This document shows, one piece after another, positions 1 through 11,399 of a DNA stretch of 64,000 nt. Each line of letters opens with the position of its first letter. Position 1 is the stretch's first letter. The notes beneath the pieces were generated by a model, which saw only the letters and a program-made list of their open reading frames with translations, made no database searches and had not been told where the DNA came from. The position numbers and the translations under genes were made by a program. Source of the DNA: Nymphalis io (taxonomy: Eukaryota; Arthropoda; Insecta; Lepidoptera; Nymphalidae); NCBI RefSeq assembly GCF_905147045.1, contig NC_065910.1:6758001-6822000 (forward strand). Direction: 5' to 3'.

Positions 1-19
1 TTCCTACTAACTTTATGAC

Positions 20-120
20 TTAGTTTCTTATCGTTTATTCTCAGTAGGTTCTACATTCCGATCTGCAGGTTATCATTTATTATAATCTTTATTCAAGTAG
101 AATAAAGTTATTTGATTATA
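20..120 (+). repeat. Fragment of a lepidopteran interspersed repeat (AATAAAGT tail type)
   Basis: Contains the string of short motifs TTCTCAGTAGGTTCTACATT, CCGATCTGCAGG, then TTCAAGTAGAATAAAGTTA. The same order (TTCTCGGTAG.., GAACCGGTG.., CTACTTGAATAAAGTA) recurs at 38265-38420. I remember this motif order from moth and butterfly repeats that end in GATTTTGATTTT. The copy is diverged. Family assignment is from memory. Confidence 0.4.
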
Positions 121-1979
121 AACTAAATAATAAATATTCATAAAGAAATATTAGTTTTGTGTGAATTAGAAAAAACATTAACTGAAAAATGATGTAGAAT
201 ATTATAATAAATTATGGCAACCCTAGCTTAAGTCCACTGTGACGCAAAAGTATGAACTTTATCCGAACTTATAACAATTTCTTGTGACATATATGTTCCA
301 TAACTCCCAATTGCTGCCGAGAGAGCCATTAAAACGGCCACAGTGGTTATGGTGGAGTTAACATTGATCAATAATTCATACAACGCACAGGAATACCTTA
401 TGAGCGAATTAGTACATCCTGTTTTGGATCGCATACACTTGATGTTCTATTAATAGTTAACTTTAGAATTTATTATTTGAAGTAGATACTATATTAATTT
501 ATATATAATTATAAATTATTATTATTCGAAGATTCAAAATATAGTTGAAGATTAGTTTTATTAGATCGATAGCACGTAGGCGGTTGAACTTCACTCGCCT
601 TTTTTATAAGTGGAATCTGTGTTTTTTTTTCAGGAAAGATACTAATATAGATACACTTAAAAAGTGAAACAAAATATAAAACTCGAGCTAAAGCTTCAGA
701 GCCGTTTCTGAAATACACAAAATAAAGTTAAGTATATACAGAAAAACCAAATTTTTTTACCGACCTAACCTGGAGTATAATCAAGAACCTTGGTATCTGC
801 AGCCTAATGAGCTCGCTATCAAACCAACGAGTCCATAAATATTATATTTACAAGCTATGTCGTTAATATATATTCATGATAAAATCAATTTTAATAGTTA
901 TGGCTCTGAAGTTTAAATTATTAAATGAGCAATAATTTCCAGCAGTATGTTTAGTATGAAATGAAAATTTACTTATTTAACTTAATATTATGTGAAAATT
1001 ATTAATGATTTAAAATGAATTATTGCAAAAAACGCTAATAATATATGTGCTATACAATAAACTAATTAAGAACTCAATTTAGAAAAATCACTCATACTCG
1101 CACTGACTCACCTTCGAATAAAAATCGAATCGAACTAGTAATTTTAGTTTTTGGCAATTTCAAGCCCTAGAAGATTCTAGAAATTAAAGTCCCCGGAAGC
1201 ACGACTAAAAACTAAAATTCCAAATCCAACTAAACGAAGTCTCGGGACAGTTCGTTCAAAAATAACTTCAAAGTCATTTTTAAAAACAGATACGACAAAA
1301 ACGTCCTTGAATTTGTCATTCACAGACGCACCAGCGTTTAATAAACTTTTGAAATACAGTCCGAACTGGACCATATTCGTTTAAGCTTTTACCATTCAAT
1401 TTGAGCAATAAAGCCTTTTAATATTTGATTTAGGTTCGAGGTCCGTTTATTAACATTCGACCTAATAAACCGTGAATGACTGTTGGATTGGACGAGAATC
1501 GTAGTCGGATTGTGGATTTTCAAATTGATGTTAACAGTCATTATTTACACATCGGTAAGATGCGTTGAAAAAATGTGTCTATCTCGGGATATCCAGCTTA
1601 TTTAAAATATTATAATTAGTGATTAATAAAATAATTTATAATTAAAGGAAATCAATAAATAATTATATAATAAAATAAGTAAAAATAAATTCGTTAATCA
1701 AAAAAAAAAAAATTATATGAAAACGATATATACATATACTATATGCACATAAATACTATATATACATAAAGGACTAGAGAGTGACGGAGACGAGGCAGAA
1801 GATATTTTTTATAAACATTTCTATATTTTTTAATTACAAATAAAGAATAACACATAGTTTTTAACTAAAAACAAAAATACGTCAAGAAATAAGGGCTTAA
1901 GTTACGTACAAATATTTAACTTACTTTAAAAGTGAATCCAAAGTCAACGAAGTCGATAAAGATCGCAATTATTTCCCTT
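121..1979. other. AT-rich stretch without recognisable gene or repeat
   Basis: Read on both strands. Only short open frames occur (70 codons or fewer), none with a recognisable domain. Contains a poly-A run near 1701-1711 and weak AT repeats at 1720-1770. I see nothing else to annotate. Confidence 0.5.
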
Positions 1980-2240
1980 AAAGCTTACGCTCGTGACGTC
2001 ACGGCTAACATTAAAGAAGCGTATAAATGCATGACACTTTATCTATGTTTGATTTCTTCCTAACCGGAAGAGCAGCCAAAAAATAAAAGACTTACGGATT
2101 GCATTCCATACGATTGCGGTCTCGTTCGAAATGCGAATTCGAAATTTGAAATTCGATTGCAATCTGACCGGACGCGTCGCAGACGTATCCGGTCCCCTGC
2201 CCAATGAAATGTCAGACGATACGACGACAGTTTAGTGTAA
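1980..2240 (+). promoter_or_regulatory. Promoter-like patch: CRE palindrome followed by TATA box
   Basis: A local CpG-bearing patch in very AT-rich surroundings. It contains a perfect TGACGTCA (1994-2001, the consensus of CREB/ATF bZIP proteins) and, 20 bp downstream, TATAAA (2022-2027), which would place a start site near 2050. The following 190 bases contain several CpG dinucleotides, for example GGACGCGTCGCAGACG near 2172. No start codon or splice donor is convincing downstream, and no coding frame is visible. It could equally be part of an unrecognised repeat. Confidence 0.22.
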
Positions 2241-2839
2241 ATTATGGTCTTAAATTAGCGTTTAATATATTTATTGTTATTATATGTTAACTTTTAGCAT
2301 GTTCCATTTTGTATTAACATACTTTATATAACTTGTTTGATTATTCTTTTGTTTTCTACAATTAAAGTGCTTGTTATATTTTTCGAACGAACGTCGAAAT
2401 TTTATTTTATTTTCACCTTTCTTTAAATCACACACGGAAATGCCAATAAAACCATACGTGCCAAGTTTAAAAATTTTAAGTTTGAACAATTTTGTTTATT
2501 TTTAAATATTACGAGGATAATAAAATAAATACAGTTATTTATATACCTTTGAAATTCTTTTAGTATAAATAAAACAAAAAAATAAAAGTAATTGTTTCCA
2601 ATCAGAGAACGAATAAAAAGAAAGGTATGTTAAGGCAATCTATATTTGTATGATTCACCCTATCAGCGAAAAAATAGATTCTCTAAGCATTTAATTTTAA
2701 TTCTGAAAGGAACTTATGTATGTAAATTTTGAATTTTATGGGTTTTGGATATAAGCTTATTATATACTATAAATAAGTACAATTTTTTTTCGTTTAATTT
2801 AAATGTGGTAATCATAATCATTTATTAGACATTATTCTT
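2241..2839. other. AT-rich stretch, nothing recognised
   Basis: Short open frames only, no motif and no match to the repeat families found elsewhere in the window. Confidence 0.5.
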
Positions 2840-3046
2840 ACTTGATGGTAGAGCTTTGTGCAAGCACGTCTTACCAAACAGCAATTGCATTGTTGTATTC
2901 CAGTTTGAAGGGGGGATGAGCCAATGTAACTACAGACACAAAATATATATCATCTTAGTTCCCAAGGTAAGTGGCGCATTGGCGATGTACGAAATGGTTA
3001 CATCGTCATTATCTATAGGCAGTGACCACTAAGCTGATCTAAAAAA
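2840..3046 (+). repeat. SINE family A, diverged copy
   Basis: Starts CTTGATGGTAGAGCTTTGTG, then GTTGTATTCCAGTTTGAAGG, ATCTTAGTTCCCAAGG, GTGGCGCATTGGCGATGTA, ending near GTGACCACTAAGC. This is the same order as the complete copy at 55551-55842. The A-rich tail is lost and there is an internal gap after the first 30 bases. Confidence 0.75.
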
Positions 3047-4414
3047 TATTCTTTCTACGATGGTTAGAAAGGTATCACAAGATAAACATTTTAACGATTT
3101 TGTAATATACAAATATAATATGGAAGTAAATAAGCATTTTAAATTAAAGAAGGTAAACATTTATTCGTTACACTAATTAAAATCCACACCTCATTTCAAA
3201 ACAAAACTTATATTAAATAAATGTTGCTTTGGATGTTCGAAATTAAACGCGTGTGTAATTTGAAAAGTATATGATAAATCTGATCATTTAAGGTGTAAAG
3301 TATTATTTATTTATTTTGTTTTTAAAAGAAAAACTACAAATATTCGTTTTTAATGAATTACTGATATATTTATTTACCCCTCCAATTACATGTATAGATT
3401 GTGTGAGGATCCCAACAGCTTAAGTCATAATCGAACCTGCGGTTTATACATCGCTGACACAATTGCGCTATTGATGCTTACGAAGTATAATCCGTCTGAC
3501 TACAGATGGTCATTGCAATAAGTCAAGAATTGTATAATAATAATGAATTTGATTCGTTGTTCGATAGGAAAGCTACCTACCAATTTTATTTCTAGTGACA
3601 TATATCTAACATATGTATATTGTTATATTTACTTATATTTATTTGTCCGATAATTTTGTCCAACTGCACATACACTTTATATTCTCATGTCTTTTTTCCA
3701 AAGGTTTTCTAGAAGACATCGCCTCTTACTCGTAATTCCTTCTTTTATTTTTGTTCATAATTTATGTTATTTTATTTTATATTCTATTTAACAGGAATTT
3801 TAAGCATTTGGTCTCGTATTCTCGGAAGCGTAATGATAATATAAGCATACCAATGCTATGAGGATACGTGATCACCTTTTTATGAACTCACAAACCAAAT
3901 AATTTCTGCTAAGTTTTCTATTAAGAAGTTCCACATCAGTAAGTTTCATAGGAAGAAGAAGAGGATAATAAAGTTAGGCAGGAAGCTTCAGTCATTTAGG
4001 ATGTTCACATAATGGTGAAATCCGATAACCACGTGACCAAATAAATCCCAAGCTTAAAAAGTAGTCTGAAAAAGAAAGGAAGAGAAAGTAACTTAGTTCT
4101 CTGTTATATTTATTTGCTTGTTCCGCTTTCGCGTCTTAATCTATCAACGTTAAATTTTGCATATACATTATCAATGTGACAAAAAAAGACTATCACCCCT
4201 TACACGTGATTGAAGCCGCAGGCGTTAACTAGTTAGACAGTAATTCTTGATGACCGTATAGCTTTAATTGTAACGACTAGACTATTCGGATAAAGACCGA
4301 TTTTCGACCCAAATGTCAATGTTTGAAGTAAAAATTAATACAGCTATCAAAACTTATAGGTATTATACCTTTATTTTCATTTTTTATGTATGAATTATGT
4401 TGTTTTGATTAAGC
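3047..4414. other. AT-rich stretch, nothing recognised
   Basis: No long open frame. 4200-4230 has GAAGCCGCAGGCG, a short motif reminiscent of the GAAGCCGCGGGC motif seen in many lepidopteran repeats, but too short to call. Confidence 0.45.
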
Positions 4415-4439
4415 ACTAATAATATGTACTAATAATATG
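4415..4439 (+). repeat. Tandem duplication ACTAATAATATG(T/G) at LINE 5' edge
   Basis: Two adjacent 12-13 base copies (4415-4427 and 4428-4439). The second supplies the ATG that opens the reading frame of the retrotransposon downstream. It may mark the 5' junction of a truncated insertion. I found no matching copy at the 3' end, so it is not shown to be a target site duplication. Confidence 0.6.
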
Positions 4440-6720
4440 GCTTCCTTGAGGTCCAAACTTCCATCCCCATCGCGTCCATTGGCTTTTCCTCTGGCGCCGG
4501 ATCGATCCATTCAAATCTTAAAAGTCAAAAAGGAAGACGTAGTCCAGGCTCTAGGCAGTTTTCATAATGGTTCAGCGGGCGGTTTGGATGGTATTCGTCC
4601 AGTTCATTTAAAAGAGCTGATCACGAATTCTGCAGGGGACAACGGGCAACGTTTGCTTGAATCTTTGGTTGATTTGTGTAACTTCCTTCTTAGTGGGCGA
4701 TTAAATCCGGAAGTTTATCCATATATGTACGGGGCGAGTCTGTGCGCGCTGTCAAAAAAAGATGGGGGCATTAGACCAATTGCAATGGGGAGCATCTTTC
4801 GTCGTTTAGTGGCTAAGCTAGGGTGTCGTGCTATTAGAGAGGATATGGCCAAATACCTCCAGCCGCACCAGTTGGGGTTCGGAACCCAAATGGGGTGTGA
4901 GGGAGCAATACACGCAACACGTACATTTGTAACAGAGCCAGGGAACGCAGATTGTGTAGTGATAAAATTAGATCTTAAGAACGCGTTCAACTCAGTGGAA
5001 AGGGACGTACTCCTTGATGAGGTCAGTAGAAACATTCCTTCTCTTTATCCATTTCTTCAACAGGTCTATCAGTTCCCTTCTAAGCTCTTCTTCGAGAATT
5101 CTCTAATATTTTCCCAAGTTGGTGCACAGCAGGGGGATCCGCTTGGACCACTTACTTTCAGCCTTGCAATCCATAAGGCAATCTTGTCCTTAAAATCTCC
5201 TCTTAATATATAGTACCTAGATGATGGCACTATTGGGGGAAAGCCAGAAGACGTGAGGCAAGATATCCTTACTTTGATTCCCCTCTTTAAAGATTTAGGG
5301 TTAGAGATTAACTCGGATAAGTGCGAGTTTTTTCAATGTGGAGGCGGCCCCTTTAATAAATTCTCCCTTTTCTCTTCCATTCTACCTGGCCTCAAGGAGC
5401 TGTCTCGTGAAACCTTTAATCTTCTGGGATCACCTATTTTTCCGGAGGCTGTTCCCGAAGCTATTGAAGTCGGGAGATGTCTTCTTTTACTTGCTCAGAA
5501 CCGTCTCACTGGGATCTCTGCGCATGTAGCCTTGGTTCTGTTGAGAATGTGTTTTGCGGTACCAAAGATTACCTATCTTTTAAGGACGTCTCCTGTCTGG
5601 TTGTTACCTCAAGATATATCTTCCTTTGATAGCTCCTTAAAGTGTACGGTGGAAAGTATTTTGAATGTGTCATTGAATGAAACTCAGTGGAGCCAAGCCT
5701 CTTTGCCTGTACGGTCTGGGGGTCTAGGTGTGCGACGAGTGAGGGATGTGTGTCTGCCTGCCTTTCTCGCATCCGCGATGGGGTTGTTAGTCTGGTCTCT
5801 AAAATTTTATCGTCCGATGGAGGCAGGACTATCATACCTTTTGCTGCTGAGGGAGTAGCGAAGTGGGAGACGCTCTTCCCGAATGTACCCCTTCCTAGAT
5901 TTCCAGAAAGGCAGCGTTCTTGGGACGATGTGGGGTACAAGTCTGAGCTCGACCGACTTGTCAGTGCGGCTGGGGGAGCGGATTTGGCCAGACTCAGAGC
6001 GGTGTCGAGGGCGGAGTCTGGAGCTTGGTTGCAGGCTTTGCCTTCCCCCTACTTTGGGACTCTTCCCGACAGTGACTCTTTACGTGTGGCTGTGGCTCTC
6101 CGCCTTGGCTGCGATGTTTGTCAACCACACCGATGCATCTGCGGATCCATGGTGGGTGCCAACGGTCATCACGCATTGAGTTGCGTACGATGCTCGGGGA
6201 GATTTCCCCGACACCACGCTCTAAACGACATTGTCCGGAGAGCCTTGGTTTCGGCGAATGTCCCATGCGTCCTGGAACCACCAGGTCTCAGTCGCTCCGA
6301 TGGCAAGAGACCGGATGGCTTGACACTGGTCCCATGGCAAAGGGGAAGAAGTTTGATATGGGATGCTACCTGTGTCAATACCTTCGCGGCCTCTCACCTG
6401 GCCCACACAACACGGACGGCTGGGGCGGCTGCTGAGAGTGCAGCAGCGAGGAAACGGGAGAAGTATGTCCCCTTTTTTAAAAATTATTTATTTGTGCCAC
6501 TAGCGGTTGAGACGTCGGGATGTTGGGGGTCGGATGCCCTCAGTTTAATAAGGGAAATTGGCTGGCGCCTTAGAGAGAGGGGATTTGACAGTCGCTCCGG
6601 GTCACACTTGGCACAAAGGTTGTCCATTGCCATACATACATACATTATGGGCAGCTTTGCGTCGGGTGGGAATCGGGAGGGACTATTTTAAAATTTGACT
6701 AAAATAATAAAAATTAATAA
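4428..6720 (+). mobile_element. 5'-truncated non-LTR retrotransposon with restriction-like endonuclease
   Basis: Coding region 4437-6691 followed by about 30 bases of A-rich sequence (AAAATAATAAAAATTAATAAT) that may be the 3' tail. Upstream of 4437 the composition falls back to AT-rich genomic DNA, so the N-terminal part that such elements carry before RT is missing. The order RT, zinc knuckle, C-terminal endonuclease is that of the early-branching LINE clades (R2, R4, CRE, NeSL and relatives), which often insert at specific sites. No rDNA or other repeated target flanks this copy. Exact clade is not resolved. Confidence 0.75.
4437..6691 (+). pseudogene. Reverse transcriptase / restriction-like endonuclease polyprotein, broken by one stop and one frameshift
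   Basis: Would copy the element RNA at a nicked target site. Frame 1 (4437-5213) has the RT fingers (GSAGGLDGIRP), motif A (KLDLKNAFNSV) and motif B (GAQQGDPLGP). A TAG at 5211-5213 lies immediately before the catalytic YLDD box (5214-5225). In related proteins a Trp precedes YLDD, so a single TGG to TAG change is the likely lesion. The same frame continues to about 5780. A net -1 shift near GCGATGGGG (5774-5785) moves the thumb and C-terminus into another frame (to TAA 6691). The C-terminus has a C-X-C-X8-H-X4-C knuckle (about 6130-6180), then RPDG followed 15 residues later by WDAT (about 6308-6368), a PD-(D/E)XK type endonuclease signature. It ends in a conserved block including FVPLAVETSG. 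The endonuclease part is by motif resemblance and is not proven. Everything else is open, so decay is recent. Confidence 0.8.
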
Positions 6721-9061
6721 TCTAAATTTAAATCAAATACTATGTAATGATCATGATTTCTGTAATATAAAAGAAAAGTAATATTGTAATCAGATACACA
6801 ATTAGAATTATAAAATTTGTATATTTAATAATATGTGAATTAAAATGTATAAAATTTACTGAATTATACACAAATGTTTAACAAATTATTTCTAATTTAG
6901 TAATTAAATATTTGTTTAGATTTGGAATATAGTCCGTTTTTTTAAAAATTATAATAGCGGATTGGCTAACGAACACAATAATAAAAAGTGCTGTTTAGCG
7001 GTATAATAAATGATGAGTGATAGGTACCTACCCAGACGGGTTTGCATAAAGCCCTATAGTTATAGTCAACATATTATTATTTGATTAAAAATTAACTAGA
7101 AGCGATAAAAAGGCGGCGTAGCGTAGCGCGTATTTGTTGGATATACACAGTTTTACAGTTCATAATATACAATGATTAAAACGATAGCATTTAAATTCCT
7201 TATAATTAATTCAAATAATCCATAACAAGAATAACTATTAAAATTTGTACCGTTTCTTGCAAAATGACGATTAAAAAGTTTTTAACTTGACTCTAATTGT
7301 ATAAAGTATGTTTTTATATTACATTACTTAATTATTCTGAACAGCTTGTCAGATTACAAAGATGATTTCTAGGATTATTTCTATTGCATTGTTTGTAAAA
7401 TATTTTTATTATAAATTCAACATTCCTTTTTTTGAAGGTTTTATCTATACAATTATCATTTTTTATTGATAAATAGCTGTTGCCCGCGGTTTCACCCGCG
7501 TATAACTTATGGAAATCACTAAAAGACTTACAATATTTCAGCTTATACAACATTTTTAGTTTTGTTTTCGTGGGATATTAGCATTTATTAGTTTTAGCTG
7601 CACCCGAATCTAGATACAGCAACATACAATTGGAATCATACATCTTGGGTTTTATTGCGTTGATAAAGGCTCCCGGTAATAGTTTTACTCATATATCTTC
7701 CATGTTCAGACAGCGATCAGTTACAGATTCATTATATGTATACATTAATAAGATAAGGTATAATAAAATGTTATACTTATTAATTATTTAAATAAATTTA
7801 GAGCATCTTAATATGAATAAATAATCGAATTATATTATCAAAACAATCCAACATTTGATTAATAAGGAAATAATATTTTCCAAGTAGTAACGAGGTCACA
7901 TAGTGTATGTTTCAGTACTATAGCCAAGTTGTAAAGCATGGCTTAAGGTATGGCGGCCCCATTCCTTGTCATTCCAACACGTGACCCGCTTTCCTATTTC
8001 CTGTAAGAAGCAAGCTAAGATAATGCTTAAAACGCCCATTTCCACTTCAGATAACAACTATATTTATATTAGTTTTGTACGAAAATTCGAACAAGAAGTT
8101 CTTATATATTATGATATAAATAATAATGGTTGAATAAAATTTGTGCTTTAAAATAGGTTTCATAAAATGACTTTTTTTTTAAATTATTGTTTCGTATATC
8201 CTATGAACAAATTAGTCATTTGGTACTAGTACAAATTCAGCGAAAGCGTAACATAGATGTATAGCCTAAAATAATCAATTTAGATTTTGTTGAAAATATA
8301 TTTCATGTAACTTTGAAATGAAAGAAGTTATATATGTTTATGTATTTCTTTAATAAATATTTACTAAATTCGACATTACACGTGAACCAAAAGTTTATAA
8401 TCATTGCATATTATGTAATATATCTTGTTTAGAAGCTTACAATTATTAAAGGCACAGTATGTTTTTCACGCTGACGCCACAATACCTACTAAAAAAGGAG
8501 GGGGGGGGGTGCGTCACGGAATCGCTGGCATATACCGTGAAAATGTATGTTCACCCTTGTATCTAATTAATTTTTACTTACTAGTATGTAAAGTTCAAAA
8601 GTTATAGCTGATATATTGATCAGTTCCACATAACCATTGATCTGATTTGAAATAGACTCATCAATACGAATTTTTTTTGTATTTTGATAGAATTTTACAT
8701 CTTTTTTTAAAACTTTGTTATTTTTTTATATATATTTGAAGACTCCAAATAATTACCTCTTCTTATCTATCTTGACAACACAAGGTATTCTCCACGCAAA
8801 TCCGACACGCAATTACCTCTTCAATTACCAGGTAAGCAGTTATATTCCAAATTTTACAAATTACCTAATTTTATTTATTTTGATCAATATAATGTTCAAT
8901 TTAAATTAATCTCTCGCTACTGGTACTAAAGCCTTTTAAAAGCCCTTCTCTCTAGCTATCTACTCATCCAATTTTATAAAAATCTGTACAATTTGAAATG
9001 ATGAGTGGGTGGTATTAATTATCTTTTTCGAGCATTAATAAAGAAATAATTAAAATTTATT
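6721..9061. other. AT-rich stretch with small repeat scraps
   Basis: No gene. 7018-7060 is a remnant of SINE family A (TAGGTACCTACCCAGACGGG, minus sense). 7478-7505 has GTTGCCCGCGGTTTCACCCG, a motif common at the edge of lepidopteran repeats. 8491-8510 is A6-GGAG followed by a run of ten G (8500-8509), unusual here and possibly polymorphic. 7900-8000 is slightly GC-richer without recognisable content. Confidence 0.45.
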
Positions 9062-9183
9062 TTACGTAACTTGGAGCAGCGTGGTGGAATAAGCTCCAAA
9101 CCTCCTCCTCAAAAAGAGGAGAGGAGGCCTTTAGCCCAGCAGTGGGACATTCACAGGCTGTTACGGTTACGGTTACGTAACTT
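9062..9183 (+). repeat. SINE family B (Metulj-like), 5'-truncated, with target duplication
   Basis: Carries only the 3' part: GGAGCAGCGTGGTGGAATAA, CTCCTCAAAAAGAGGAGAGG, CCCAGCAGTGGGACATTCAC, then a (GTTACG)n tail. Flanked by TTACGTAACTT at 9062-9072 and 9173-9183, an 11 bp target site duplication. The insertion is therefore a true retrotransposition product truncated during first-strand synthesis. Confidence 0.85.
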
Positions 9184-9514
9184 TGAAGTTGAATTGTTTT
9201 TATGACAAAAATATATTCAATGTCGTTGCGCTTAAATAATAAAGGTTGTCTGGTATTTTATTGAAATTTTATAGTAACTTTTTAGCTCTTAAATAATTTT
9301 ACTAATTAAACTAAAAAACATTGAGACACTTTATAGATTTTTTTTGTGTATGGGATATAAATTTTTCCCTAATAAATCATAATAAAAATTTACACTACTA
9401 GAACCGAAACTTGTACGCGTACACTACAATTTAGTTAAGATTCTCTGAAGTTATGTATATTTTTAAAAGTAAAATTAGATGAAATTAATATCCTGCAAAG
9501 GGCACACTCTCAGG

Positions 9515-9730
9515 GTAAAACCTATTTTCCACCTGACGAGAAGGTTCGGAACTTATTCCATGCCATTCAAACGGTGGATACAAATATGTCAGACCTTCAA
9601 GCAATACGAGCCTTCCACCAATTTCCCTTCACCACTAAGCACGAAATTTATAATAAATACAAATGAAGTAGATGAAAATTCACTGTTGCTTGTAAGAGCT
9701 CAAGTCCGCAATTGCATCTCGACCCATTTC
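9515..9730 (-). repeat. SINE family B, old diverged copy
   Basis: On the minus strand the landmarks of the Metulj-like SINE appear in order but mutated: GAGAAGGTTCGGAACTTATT, TTCCCTTCACCACTAAGCAC, GAAAATTCACTGTTGCTTG. A 92-codon plus-strand frame over the same bases is incidental. Confidence 0.6.
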
Positions 9731-10227
9731 TTTTTTCAACTTTTAAAAAAAAATTAAATACATCACAAATTACCAAGTTGCTTATGACTATAATGACTGA
9801 CTTTTGAAAGGCTAATGGTCAACTGTTAGATAAATCAATCGAATATTGAATGTACGAATGATTGTTAAACTTATATTTCATTCATTATATAACTATACCA
9901 CTATCCACCCACTTACTTTACAAACACTAAATAAATAAATGAAAAGTATATTTAATATTATATTACAGACACAAATATAGTTTCACTATACTACACACAT
10001 TTAAAGCATTGCAGTGTCTATTTGCATCTTCTAATTTAATATAAATTATATCTAATGAACTTAGTTATTTCAATAATAATATTGCCACTTAAGTATCGCT
10101 ATGTCGTCAGTGGAACTGAGATTGTTTATGTACACACATACATAAACATGGTTGTATACACGAGAGATAGCAACACTGAGCGCTTTCTATCAACTGTATC
10201 ATGACGAGTGCTCTGATGAATTATTCT

Positions 10228-10582
10228 CTCTAATTCCTGCTTCCCCCTTCCTTCACAAGTCTCGCGTGCTGGTTCTCGATGTCACCGCCTAACTGTGACA
10301 ACATCCATCGATCACAAAAAAATTTGGCAACTCCTTTCTTTGTCGTACTTTCAAAAAATGTAATTCTATACCAGCTCACGTGTTCCCCTCCTCTTACAAA
10401 CCGGATTCCTTCAAACGAGGCGTAAGGCATCTTGCGGGCTGGCAAGGTCCCCCACCTTGCCGGCCCGGCTAGTGCAGAACATTCTTTCCGACTGTACTGG
10501 CCGTCGTCGCGTTTGGACTCTACTACCACTTACCATATGGTGGAGTAGAGTCATTTGCTTCCCGGGAAATATAAAAAAAAAA
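10228..10582 (+). mobile_element. LINE 3' end (RT C-terminal tail and 3' UTR), copy 1
   Basis: Bases 10332-10440 read, with one frame, as the C-terminal tail typical of Jockey/CR1-like reverse transcriptases: CRTFKKCNSIPAHVFPSSY followed by SFKRGVRHLAG. A GC-rich 3' UTR follows (CTGTACTGGCCGTCGTCGCG, CACTTACCATATGGTGGAGT) and an A-tail at 10572-10582. The same block recurs at 19247-19503. Both are 5'-truncated. The reading frame is broken upstream of 10305. Confidence 0.75.
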
Positions 10583-10739
10583 CACTTACTTCTTATTTCA
10601 CACAAACGTTTGTAGCAATTTTTTCACTAGTAGCTTGGTTATAAAGTTTATAAGCCAAATTTGTAGTGATTTCGAAAGTAAATGATTAAAAATAAATGTA
10701 TTTATTATGAATAGCTATCAATTAGAAATGTCCCCTAAG

Positions 10740-10908
10740 TGATGTTATGTTCCTTGTGAATGCGATTACACCGGCTCACTAACCCTTCAAACTGGAACAC
10801 GACAATACTAAAGTATTGCTTCTTGGCGGTAGAATATCTGATAAGTACCACTCACTTATACATATCTACCGAATCGGGCTTGTTCACAGCCCTACCACCA
10901 AGTAAACT
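10740..10908 (-). repeat. SINE family A, partial
   Basis: Read on the minus strand, the head (ACTTGGTGGTAGGGCTGTGA), GTTCCAGTTTGAAGGGTTAG and AAGGAACATAACATC appear in the usual order. The distal third and the A-tail are missing. Confidence 0.75.
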
Positions 10909-11399
10909 CTCAATGACTGCTTCGTTCATTAAATGATTTGTTTATAATGCCGCAGATTCCTGGTCAGGTCAATCATTTATGCTATCAAAGTTATTTTGCG
11001 TAGCACAAATATGTTCGAAAGGATAGAATAAAGGTTTTTCACTGATTTCTTAAGCGCTTGCCTTTGGTGTTGGGCGATTAAGTATAACATCACGAGGAAA
11101 CCTTTATGTGTAGGATGAAAGGCACCGTAATGAAAAAGTTCTTTATCTTCCTCGTAAGAGATGCTACTTTATTTATTTATAACTAAATTAAAAAAAGAAG
11201 CGGTAGTGTTTTTATGCGTCGATTATAATGCTTCATTTACAAAGATACAAAGATAACACCGGCGTAAGACTTTTTCGAAATTCGAGTATATAAAACTTAT
11301 ATAATATATATAAACTTTACTTTATACTTTATTGTACACCACAAAGAGAAAAAAAAAATACAAAGAATGGATACAGCCTAAATAAAAGTAGCCAAAATT
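10909..11399. other. Unannotated spacer
   Basis: AT-rich with no motif or open frame of note. A short A-run (11345-11360) precedes the GC-rich block that follows. Confidence 0.5.

Noticed and set aside
4437..6691. R2 element inserted in 28S rDNA
   Set aside because: No rDNA sequence flanks the element and the RT motifs differ from R2 (YLDD, QQGDPLGP).
9479..9757. 92-codon plus frame as a small gene
   Set aside because: The bases are explained by an old reverse-oriented SINE family B copy.
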